64,000 nucleotides of DNA from Synechococcus sp. CBW1107 (GTDB lineage Bacteria > Cyanobacteriota > Cyanobacteriia > PCC-6307 > Cyanobiaceae). Below are positions 55,452-62,757 of this stretch, one piece after another. The notes beneath the pieces are model-generated. The model did not search any database. It worked only from the letters and a program-made list of their open reading frames with translations, and was not told the DNA's origin. Location of the stretch: assembly GCF_015841355.1 (NCBI RefSeq), contig NZ_CP064908.1:2170001-2234000 (forward strand). Reading direction: 5' to 3'. Positions within the stretch are counted from its first letter, which is position 1; each line of letters opens with the position of its first letter. The translations under genes and the position numbers were made by a program.

Positions 55452-57211
55452 GCCCTGGGGATTTACACCACTGCCGGGGACGCCAGCCTCGCTCCTTGAG
55501 GTGGGCGATGAACTCCGCCCAGAAGGGCTCGCTCTCGCTGTCGCCCACCTTGAGGCCCAGCAACTCCCGGCGCCCGTCCTCGTTCACCCCCATGGCGACG
55601 ACGACGGCGCGGGAGCAGACCTGCTGAGCCTTGCCCAGCCGCCCCTTGAGGTAGGTGGCATCGAGGTAGACGTAGGCGTAGCCGCTGCTCTCCAGCGGCC
55701 GGCCCAGGAACGCCTGCACCTGCTGGTCGATCTCCTGACAGATGCGACTCACCTGCGACTTGGAGATGCCGCTCTGGGAGCCGAGCGCCGCCACCAGGGC
55801 ATCGACCTTGCGGGTCGAGACCCCACCGATGTAAGCCTCCATGATCACCGCGTACAGGGCCTGATCAACCCGGCGGCGGGGTTCGAGGATCGAGGGGAGG
55901 AAGCTGCCCGCGCGCAGTTTCGGGATCTGCAGTGCCAGATCCCCCACCTGGGTGGTCAGGGTGCGAGGCCGGTAGCCGTTGCGGTGGCCGAGCCGCTCCT
56001 CGGTGCGCTCGTGCCAGTCCGCACCGAGGAAGGCAGCGAGCTCCAGCTCGATCAGCTGCTGCAGGCCGTGGCGTGCCAGTTCAGGGATCAGCTCCCCGGC
56101 ACTGCTGCCATCGAGTAGCGAGGCCAGCTCAGGTACGGCAGCATGGGTCTTGGGCATGGTCTGTCTGGTTGAGGTGGTTCTCAAACCAGGGAAACGGGCC
56201 TGCCCACCCCTTGCAACGTCAGCCGTGGAGCCGATCGCCTGAGGTGCGGACGCTCAGCCCGGCTACGCCGGGCTGAGGCCCTGGGGATTTACACCACTGC
56301 CGGGGACGCCAGCCACCCGGAATGGGTGCTCGACTTTCGATCGGATGTGAGCCTTGGCCGTCTCGATCAGATCCTGCAGCCTTCCTTCTGGTGTGTCCGG
56401 TAGGGCTCGCCGTTTTCCGGGTCGCATCGCCACCCTGAACTCCGTGGTTTTGCCTGCCATCTCCGGTCTCTTGGCGATGCCCTGGTAGCCCGCATCCGCG
56501 TAGACGACCGCCTCATCACCATGCAACAGATCGGCCGCCGGGGTGAGGTCGTGCACGTTGGCGGCCGTGACCACCACCGAATGGATCAAGCCCGAGTCCT
56601 TGTCTACGCCGGCATGGACTTTCATGCCGAAGTACCACTGGTTGCCCTTCTTGGTCTGGTGCATCTCCGGATCCCGCTTCCCCTCTTTGTTCTTGGTGGA
56701 GCTGGGTGCCGCAATCAAGGTGGCGTCAACGATGGTGCCCTGGCGCATCGTCATGCCCCGCGCAGCGATGTGAGCTTTGACGGTGTCAAAGATCGCCTGG
56801 CCCAGCTCGTGCTTTTCCAGCAAGTGGCGGAAGGTGAGGATCGTGGTCTCATCAGGGATCCGCTCGCTGATCAGCTCGATGCCCGCGAAGCGGCGCATGG
56901 TGGGCACCTCAATCAGGGCCTCCTCCATGGCTGGATCGCTGAGTGAATACCACTGCTGCAACAGGTGGATCCGCAGCATCGTGGCCAGCGGATAAGGAGG
57001 CCGGCCGCCCTTCTTGCCTGATTTGGGGTAGTAGGGCTCGATCAATGCGATCAGCGCCTGCCACGGCACTACCGCCTCCATCTCAGAGAGGAACTTCTCG
57101 CGCTTGGTCTGCTTTTTGGCCGTGGTCAGCTCATAGTCCGAAAAGCCGAGCTGCTTGCCGCCCATCAACCCAGTCCTGACCTGCGATCACGGCACCATTG
57201 TCCCGCAGATG

Positions 57212-57220
57212 GGCTGGTTT
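57212..57220. repeat. 9-bp target duplication of element C copy 2 (left)
   Basis: GGCTGGTTT at 57212-57220 recurs at 58821-58829, directly after the element's right end GCTACC. The target was near the right end of the IS5-family element. Confidence 0.9.
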
Positions 57221-57255
57221 AGCGGCGTCCCAGCAAGTGGTGTAACTCAGGAGGA

Positions 57256-57280
57256 TCAGCCCCGGCGTAGCCGGGGCTGA
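57256..57280. other. Subterminal hairpin of element C
   Basis: TCAGCCCCGGC, GTA, GCCGGGGCTGA: an 11-bp perfect stem, 36 bp inside the transposase-proximal end. Its size and place match the hairpin in elements A/B, although the arms differ. Confidence 0.75.
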
Positions 57281-57370
57281 CGGCTCACCTCCCTCAGATT
57301 TCAGCTGTGGCAATGGGTGGGCCGGTCTGTGACCCTGTTCGGAGAACTACCACCAAACCGAACACAGACC

Positions 57371-58627
57371 ATGACCCTCACCCATAGTGGCGCCTCCGAG
57401 CTGAGCCAGCTCATGGAGGGCACCACCGCTGGCGCCCTGATCCCAGAGATCGTGCGCCGGGGTTTCCAGGACCTGCTGGAAGCCGAGGTTTCTGCCCTCA
57501 CGGGCGCTCAACTCCATGAGCGCTGCCCCGATCAGCGCTCCACCCATCGCAACGGCTACCGGGAGCGGCTGCTCACCACCCAGGTGGGCGACCTCAGCCT
57601 GGCCATTCCCAGGTTGCGGCAGGGCAGCTTCTTTCCCAGCTGGCTGGAGCCACGCCGCCGGGTGGACAAGGCGCTCTACGCCGTGGTGATGGAGGCCTAC
57701 ACCGGCGGGATCTCCACCCGCAAGGTCGACGCCCTGGTGGAGGCGCTGGGCGGGGCCAGCGGCATCTCCAAATCGGAGGTGAGCCGCATCTGCCAGGGGC
57801 TCGATGAGCAGGTGAAAGCCTTTCTGGGCCGGCCGCTTGACCATGCCCGCTTTCCCTACGTCTACCTCGACGCCACCTACCTCCACGGCCGCCTGGGCCG
57901 AAATATGCAGGTGGTGTCGCGGGCGGTGGTGGTGGCGATCGGCATCAATGCCCTCGGCTACCGCGAAGTTCTCGGCATTGCCGTGGGCGACAGCGAGGCG
58001 GAGGGCTTCTGGCGTCAGTTCCTGGGCTCACTCAAGGAGCGTGGCCTCGACGGCACCCGCCTGGTGATCTCGGATGCCCACCTGGGCCTGACGGCAGCGA
58101 TCAAGCGGATGTTCCAGGGCAGTAGCTGGCAGAGGTGCCGGGTGCACTTCCTGCGCAACCTGCTGAGCCATGTGCCCAAGGCCGGCCAGGACATGGTGGC
58201 CGCTGCCATGAAAGCGGTGTTCGTGATCCAGGCTCCAGATCAGGTGCGCGCCCACTGGCAGCGGGTCACCGAGATGCTGCGCAAGCAGTTCCCCGGCGCC
58301 GTGCCCGTGATGGAAGCCGCCCGGGACGACGTGCTGGCCTTCCTGCACTTCCCCCAGGAGCACTGGCGCAAGGTCTGGAGCACCAACCCGCTCGAGCGCC
58401 TCAACAAGGAGATCAAACGCCGCACCAACGTGGTCGGCATCTTCCCCAATGATCCAGCGATCGTGCGCCTGGTGGGCAGCCAGCTGCTGGAGCAGCAGGA
58501 GGAATGGCAGCTGGAGCGTCGCCGCTTCTTCTCTGAGGCCACCATGGCCAAGATCCCAGAGCCAGAAGAGCCCTTGGAGCTCACCGATGCAGATCCGAAC
58601 GCCCAGCCGGCTGCAACCATCAGCTGA
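57371..58627 (+). CDS. IS256-family transposase of element C, copy 2 (complete)
   Basis: A 418-aa DDE transposase starting MTLTHSGASELSQ; catalytic D167, D235 and E342 as described for the left-edge copy. C-terminal tail is acidic (EPEEPLELTDADPN). A TTG at 57317 would extend it by 18 residues without a ribosome site. This is the only copy of the three fully inside the window. Confidence 0.95.
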   Translation: MTLTHSGASELSQLMEGTTAGALIPEIVRRGFQDLLEAEVSALTGAQLHERCPDQRSTHRNGYRERLLTTQVGDLSLAIPRLRQGSFFPSWLEPRRRVDKALYAVVMEAYTGGISTRKVDALVEALGGASGISKSEVSRICQGLDEQVKAFLGRPLDHARFPYVYLDATYLHGRLGRNMQVVSRAVVVAIGINALGYREVLGIAVGDSEAEGFWRQFLGSLKERGLDGTRLVISDAHLGLTAAIKRMFQGSSWQRCRVHFLRNLLSHVPKAGQDMVAAAMKAVFVIQAPDQVRAHWQRVTEMLRKQFPGAVPVMEAARDDVLAFLHFPQEHWRKVWSTNPLERLNKEIKRRTNVVGIFPNDPAIVRLVGSQLLEQQEEWQLERRRFFSEATMAKIPEPEEPLELTDADPNAQPAATIS

Positions 58628-58676
58628 AGCGCACCAGCTTCTACCTCGATCTACACAGAACACATCGATCGCTGAG

Positions 58677-58705
58677 TTGCCAATTCAGCGATCAGGGTTC
58701 ATAAT
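58677..58705 (+). promoter_or_regulatory. Outward-reading promoter inside element C copy 2
   Basis: TTGCCA (58677-58682), 17 bp, CATAAT (58700-58705), same as in the left-edge copy. It points toward pilA, 413 bp downstream. Confidence 0.5.
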
Positions 58706-58845
58706 GGATCAATGGAGCTGCGCAATCAGCTTCCAAGCAGTCATCCCCTGACTGCTCCTGTTCACCCTCCGGAGAGGGTCACAGGACCTCCTGAGTTACA
58801 CCACTCGGAGGGGCGCTACCGGCTGGTTTTCCAGAGTCTCCTTAG

Positions 58846-59117
58846 GGCAGAGATTGCGAATCGCAACCATATTGCTTTGGCGAAGCGGTGTTGCTGCTGA
58901 AAAAATGCTGAGGAAATGCCGTGTTACTTTCGTGCGTTGCCAGTGATTCAGGCCATCGGTGCCTTGGTCTCAAGGTGACTTGGCCTTTCAAGTGCCAGTC
59001 CACATCTGGCTTTTCAGCGATAGCACGCCGGAGGCTTGTGCTAGAGGTGAGCCGTGCGTTAGGGATGCCGAACAGTTCATTGATGCCTATGCTTTAAATG
59101 TGATTTCTACACAGCAA
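58846..59117. other. AT-richer leader region of pilA
   Basis: 272 bp between the right TTAG of the IS nest and the pilA ATG. An in-frame open extension exists but is not pilin-like, so it is probably 5'-UTR and promoter. No clear -35/-10 pair or ribosome site was seen. Confidence 0.4.
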
Positions 59118-59600
59118 ATGAACGCTTCACTTCGTTTAAAGATCTTGCAAAGTTTGCCAACTAGGTCTCAGCGAATTGCTCTTCAAAGAGGCTTCACTCT
59201 TGTGGAGCTCATGATTGTTGTTGCCGTTATCGGCATCCTATCAGCTCTGGCGATTCCTAATTACGTTCGAGCACGTGATGTGGCCGCTATTGGTGCCGCC
59301 ATGGGAGAGGCTATTGGGCTCGCCAAGGAGTGTGCGACTAGTGCCGCTTCAGACATTGACGTTGGCTCTTCTGCGGCCGTTAATGCAGCAATTACTGAGC
59401 CTGCTGCGGGCGCATGCGTGGGTCTCGCTGCAGGCGCGACTGCTGATTATGTGGTTACTGCCACGGCCTTTAATCCTGCATTGTCCACCCAGTCATTTCC
59501 TGAGGGCATACGTTGTTTAGACCAAAGGTCGGCGGGTGGAGAAACAACAGCGACTATTACCATTGATGACGCTGGGGCTACCACTTGTGCATTTAACTAG
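59118..59600 (+). CDS. pilA: Major type IV pilin-like prepilin
   Basis: A 160-aa prepilin. The 25-residue leader ends IALQRG, cleavage before FTLVELMIVVAVIGILSALA (Glu5), followed by IPNYVRARDVA, a textbook PilA helix. The short globular domain has Cys at ECATSA, GACVGL, RCLDQ and the end (TCAFN), enough for a D-loop. Codon use is AT-rich. A strong terminator follows. It lies between the IS nest and a membrane protein/histidine kinase pair. Major versus minor role is inferred from the small size and conserved N-terminus. Confidence 0.92.
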   Translation: MNASLRLKILQSLPTRSQRIALQRGFTLVELMIVVAVIGILSALAIPNYVRARDVAAIGAAMGEAIGLAKECATSAASDIDVGSSAAVNAAITEPAAGACVGLAAGATADYVVTATAFNPALSTQSFPEGIRCLDQRSAGGETTATITIDDAGATTCAFN

Positions 59601-59635
59601 TAGCATTAAAGTGTGACTTGGGGGCATGTTCCATG

Positions 59636-59683
59636 TTAGGCATGAAGTGCTTCGCCGCAGCTCTTCATGCCTAACTCTTTCTT
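59636..59683 (+). terminator. Rho-independent terminator of pilA
   Basis: TTAGGCATGAAG (59636-59647) pairs perfectly with CTTCATGCCTAA (59663-59674) over a 15-nt loop, followed by the T-rich CTCTTTCTT. Confidence 0.88.
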
Positions 59684-59912
59684 GGTTGCTCTGGATTGGC
59701 AGCCCTTGCCATTAAGCTGCTCCAAGCAGTAATAGCTTTATTGTATTGCGTCTATTTTCTTCTTGCTGACTTATGGGCTTTCGTTCTTGGACAGAGAGGC
59801 TTTGTTTGTTATGAATGCGTTGCAACCTGCCCCATCGTGTTGCGCTCCTCCCCTTTTTGCCTGAGGGGTCTCTGCTCGTTGAGAGTTTTCAAATTCTTCT
59901 TGTCGGCCCGGA

Positions 59913-60458
59913 TTGTCGCAGCCCCGCTTCACCAACGACGCCCTTTATGCCGCAGCTGTAGGCTTGGCAATTCGTAGCGGCTCTCTTAAAAGGAAAGCTG
60001 AAGCCAGTCCGGAGCACTCTCACTCGTCTAGCTGCAGCTATGCGCTCATAGCGACAGACGGCCGGCTGATTGAGCGTTTTTCGCTCCAGAAGGTTCAGGC
60101 TTGGGCAAGTGAGCGCGACAAAGTGCTCAACCGCATTGAAGGTCGCAGGAAACTGCAGGGCCTACCCATCGAACAACGTCTTGCACGTTTCCGGTCATGG
60201 CCTGAGCCGCAGCGCGCCCTGGCCTGGGCAGTGTCTTCCGGGCAGCCCATCCCGCCGGGTCGCTTCGGGGCAGGAGAGCTGCTGACCGCAGTGCTGTTGC
60301 TGGCACTCTTCGTGCTGCCGGGAGTTGTGTTTCTGATCTGGGCCGTTCCACGCGGCCGGAGCTACCGCCAGGCATTGGCCATACTGGTTCGTCAGTGGCG
60401 GGCGTCTGGTGAGCCAGATCCCGTGGATGCTGCCTTCAGGCGTCTGGTGAGCCGGTGA
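59913..60458 (+). CDS. Membrane protein of unknown function upstream of the kinase
   Basis: A 181-aa protein from TTG 59913. The N-terminal 110 residues are soluble and mixed-charge (ALIATDGRLIERFSLQKVQAW, DKVLNRIEGRRKLQGLP). One membrane helix (LLTAVLLLALFVLPGVVFLI, about 123-145) and a basic C-terminus (PRGRSYRQALAILVRQWR) follow. No family recognised. GTGA overlap with the histidine kinase suggests co-translation and a functional link. Confidence 0.65.
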   Translation: MSQPRFTNDALYAAAVGLAIRSGSLKRKAEASPEHSHSSSCSYALIATDGRLIERFSLQKVQAWASERDKVLNRIEGRRKLQGLPIEQRLARFRSWPEPQRALAWAVSSGQPIPPGRFGAGELLTAVLLLALFVLPGVVFLIWAVPRGRSYRQALAILVRQWRASGEPDPVDAAFRRLVSR

Positions 60459-61876
60459 AGCTCTCTTCAGCCAGTGTGTCCCTGCGCAGTCGCCTGCAGG
60501 CCAGCAGCATGCTGGCTGTGCTGGCTGGCTTTGCTCTTGTGGTTCTGGCCCACCGGGAGTTGCTCGATCGCTCTCGCGCCCAGCGGCACCGCCTGGCGGC
60601 GGATCAGGTGCGCCAGGAGTTGTTGCAACTCTCCCCCACGGCCGGCCCTGCCGAATTCCAGGCCAAATTGGATCGTCTCCTCACCCCAGGCCGGGTGTTG
60701 TGGCTGGAGCTGGAGCCTGGGCGGCCCTACCGCTGGCCCAGGCGAAGCGCCACTGTGTCTCAGCGGGTGAAGCTTGCTGAGCTGGTGGACACTGTGAAGC
60801 GCCGCTGCATCGGCTACAACCACCTGGTGGCCTTCACTGTTGGCGGTCGCCTATACCTCTGCAGCAGCCAGCCGCTCAGCTTCTCCGGCCGGCCAGCCTT
60901 GTTGCGGGTGGTGGAAGACATCTCGGCCGATCTTGAACGCCGCCGCATCGTGCTGCTGCTGCTGCTGGCCGCAGCGGGTCTGTCCTCGCTACTCACCAGT
61001 ATCTTGTTGAGATTGGTGGTGAGGCAAACGCTGATGCCGCTTGATCAGCTCAGCGCCCAGCTGGGCCGGATCGATGCTGAAAGCCTTGAGCAGATCCGGC
61101 TGTCCGGCACTGGTCAGCCCGAGGAACTGAAACCAATCGTTGCAGCCTTCAATGCCTTGCTGGATCGCCTGTCCGCCGCACGCCAACGTCAGCAGGCCTT
61201 CGTGGATGGCGTCGCCCACGAACTGCGCACGCCGATCACCCTCATCAGCGGGTACGCCCAGAGCCTTCAACGACAGGGTCATCCCCTGGCTGGCGGGCCG
61301 GAGCTGGAGCTCATCGCGCGCGAAGCGGAGCGCATGGGCCGGCTGGTCAGAGAACTGCTCGACATCGCCCGGGAGGAAGCCGGCCGCCTGCAGTTGGGAC
61401 GCGACCCTCTTGACCTGGATGAAGCCCTGCTGACGGCCTTCGAGCGGCTGGAGCCCCTGGCCTCCGCCCGCCTGCGGTTGCGCATTCCTGAGGATGGCTC
61501 ACCGCCCCTGGGCCTTGGCGACAGCGAGCGGCTGCAGCAGTGCCTCACCAACTTGGTGGAGAACGCCCTCAAGTACACCCCGGAGGGCACTCCAATCGAA
61601 CTGTTCAGCTCGACCAGCGCCAGCGAGGCGGTGCTGCATGTGCGCGACCATGGCCAAGGGGTGACCCTGGCGGAGCAGGAGCGCATCTTCGAGCGTTTTG
61701 TGCGTGGCTCCAGTGAAGCCAATGCCAGCGGCAGCGGCATCGGCCTGGCAATGGTGCGCCTGCTGATGAGGCGCATGGGCGGCGAGGTGCGGGTGGAGGC
61801 GGCCCCCGGCGGCGGCGCCGACTTTCAGCTGGTGCTGGAGCGGGTGCAGCTCAGTACTTCGGCTCCCCTTGCTTGA
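60455..61876 (+). CDS. Sensor histidine kinase
   Basis: A 473-aa membrane kinase. Helix 1 at about 17-32, an extracytoplasmic domain of about 130 residues with two Cys (RRCIGYN, YLCSSQP), helix 2 at about 164-188, HAMP (about 190-240), HisKA with phospho-accepting H255 (VAHELRTPI), and HATPase_c with N box (NLVENALKYTPEG), G1 (VRDHGQGV) and G2 (GSGIGLAMVRLL). The GTG start overlaps the previous stop. The response regulator is convergent and the two 3' ends overlap by 26 bp. The sensed signal is unknown. Confidence 0.93.
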   Translation: MKLSSASVSLRSRLQASSMLAVLAGFALVVLAHRELLDRSRAQRHRLAADQVRQELLQLSPTAGPAEFQAKLDRLLTPGRVLWLELEPGRPYRWPRRSATVSQRVKLAELVDTVKRRCIGYNHLVAFTVGGRLYLCSSQPLSFSGRPALLRVVEDISADLERRRIVLLLLLAAAGLSSLLTSILLRLVVRQTLMPLDQLSAQLGRIDAESLEQIRLSGTGQPEELKPIVAAFNALLDRLSAARQRQQAFVDGVAHELRTPITLISGYAQSLQRQGHPLAGGPELELIAREAERMGRLVRELLDIAREEAGRLQLGRDPLDLDEALLTAFERLEPLASARLRLRIPEDGSPPLGLGDSERLQQCLTNLVENALKYTPEGTPIELFSSTSASEAVLHVRDHGQGVTLAEQERIFERFVRGSSEANASGSGIGLAMVRLLMRRMGGEVRVEAAPGGGADFQLVLERVQLSTSAPLA

Positions 61877-62552
61877 GCATGAAGCCCACGCCACGCACCG
61901 TCTGGATCAGGCTGGGCAGGCCGGGACGCTCGATCTTCTTGCGCAGGTAGCGGATGTAGACATCGAGCAGGTTGGCATCCCCCACGAAGTGCTCCCCCCA
62001 GACGTTGTGCAACAGCGCCTGGCGCTCCTGCACCCGCTGGGGTTCTCTGAGCAGGGCCAGCAGCAGGTCGTACTCCCGCACTGTGAGCTGGATCGGCTTG
62101 CCTCCGCGGCTCACCTCATGGCTGGCGGTGTTCACTTCAAGATCCGCGAAGCGAAGCAGATCGTCGCTGCTGGAGGCGCCGGGCAGCCGGCGCAGCCGGG
62201 CCCGCACCCGTGCAAGCAGCTCCTCGATCGAGAAGGGTTTGGTGAGGTAGTCGTCGGCACCGGCATCTAGTGCCTCCACACGCTCCGCCACCGCATCGCG
62301 GGCGGTGAGCATCAGCACTGGGGTGGTGAGCTCACTGGCCCGCAGCCGCCGACACACCTCCACGCCGCTGAAATCTGGCAGGCTCCAATCGAGCAACACA
62401 AGATCCCAGCCAGCGTCCCGCAGGCGGATCAGCGCCTGCTGGCCCGTTCCCACCGCTTCCACGGAGTAGCCCTCCACGGTGAGTTCACCGGCCAGGAAGT
62501 GGTGCAGCTCGGGGTCATCATCGACGACCAGAACCCTGTGCTGGTGGGGCAT
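61851..62552 (-). CDS. OmpR/PhoB-family response regulator
   Basis: A 233-aa regulator. Receiver: acidic DDD (11-13), phosphorylatable D55 in LVLLDWSLPD, Thr in MLTARDAV, Lys in YLTKPFS. C-terminal winged helix: LTVREYDLLLALLREPQRV, then VDVYIRYLRKKI-like LLDVYIRYLRKKIERPG and VRGVGFML. Probable partner of the convergent histidine kinase. An IS256 element ends 12 bp upstream of the ATG, so the native promoter has been displaced and the element's outward promoter faces the gene. Confidence 0.94.
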   Translation of the reverse strand: MPHQHRVLVVDDDPELHHFLAGELTVEGYSVEAVGTGQQALIRLRDAGWDLVLLDWSLPDFSGVEVCRRLRASELTTPVLMLTARDAVAERVEALDAGADDYLTKPFSIEELLARVRARLRRLPGASSSDDLLRFADLEVNTASHEVSRGGKPIQLTVREYDLLLALLREPQRVQERQALLHNVWGEHFVGDANLLDVYIRYLRKKIERPGLPSLIQTVRGVGFMLKQGEPKY

Positions 62553-62679
62553 AGGACTTCTTTTGGTAGCGCCCCTCCGAGTGGTGTAACTCAGGAGGTC
62601 CTGTGACCCTCTCCGGAGGGTGAACAGGAGCAGTCAGGGGATGACTGCTTGGAAGCTGATTGCGCAGCTCCATTGATCC

Positions 62680-62708
62680 ATTATGAACCCTGATCGCTGA
62701 ATTGGCAA
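62680..62708 (-). promoter_or_regulatory. Outward-reading promoter inside element C copy 3
   Basis: On the minus strand TTGCCA (62708-62703), 17 bp, CATAAT (62685-62680). The -10 is about 128 bp from the response regulator ATG (62552), in the same orientation. Confidence 0.55.
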
Positions 62709-62757
62709 CTCAGCGATCGATGTGTTCTGTGTAGATCGAGGTAGAAGCTGGTGCGCT

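Larger units (their letters stand above)
53812..55488 (-). mobile_element. Intact IS256-family element B (1677 bp)
   Basis: A second copy of element A inserted into it in the same orientation, sequence-identical as far as compared. Inverted repeats as in A. A hairpin (55427-55451) lies upstream of the transposase. Confidence 0.94.
53246..56184 (-). pseudogene. Transposase of element A, interrupted by element B
   Basis: The N-terminal segment is 56184-55497 and the C-terminal segment 53811-53246. Precise removal of B plus one TCGCTCCT gives 1254 bp, 417 aa, the same as the intact B transposase. The break falls between HLKERGL and AGVKLVISDAH, between the first and second catalytic Asp. Short chimeric frames across the junctions are artefacts. 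Confidence 0.93.
52953..56314 (-). mobile_element. IS256-family element A, itself interrupted by element B
   Basis: The ends GGCCGCGTCCC... (left) and ...GGGGACGCCAGCC (right) form imperfect inverted repeats sharing GGTGTAA about 18 bp in. Without B and its duplication it is 1677 bp, identical in length to B. Near the right end CTCAGCCCGGC-TAC-GCCGGGCTGAG (56253-56277) forms an 11-bp hairpin. Confidence 0.93.
52815..57168 (-). pseudogene. IS5-family transposase interrupted by an IS256-type element
   Basis: The N-terminal part is 57168-56315 and the C-terminal part 52944-52815. Joining them after removing element A and one copy of ACCCGGAA gives exactly 984 bp (327 aa), in frame through KVEHPFRV to IKQQFGF and the end LLATV. 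IS5-group features are GTIVDATLIAAPSSTKNKEG (first Asp), VVYADAGYQG (second Asp) and KVEHPFRV (Glu). Inactive in this state. Confidence 0.93.
57221..58820 (+). mobile_element. Complete IS256-family element C, copy 2 (1600 bp)
   Basis: Left end AGCGGCGTCCCAGCAAGTGG; right end complement GGTAGCGCCCCTCCGAGTGG; both continue TGTAACTCAGGAGG. The 9-bp duplications define the borders. A hairpin lies at 57256-57280. It is identical to the window-edge copies over their visible length. Confidence 0.94.
52647..58841 (-). mobile_element. IS5-family element split by nested IS256-type insertions
   Basis: Terminal repeats: GGAAGCTCTGGTTAATC at the left and the complement of the right end, GGAGACTCTGGAAAACC. 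TTAG duplications flank both ends. Subtracting the two inserts (A with B, and C) and their duplications leaves 1216 bp, a normal IS5-group length. Its transposase gene reads right to left and is broken by element A. Confidence 0.88.

Noticed and set aside
55393-55500. C-terminal extension of the broken element A transposase reading into element B
   Set aside because: A junction artefact; precise removal of B restores the normal transposase.
56263-56330. IS5 transposase apparently ending AGVPGSGVNPQG
   Set aside because: These residues come from element A's terminus; the true C-terminus is at 52815-52944.
59696-59977. 93-codon frame after pilA with a hydrophobic start
   Set aside because: No ribosome site, overlaps the next gene, composition irregular; not convincing.
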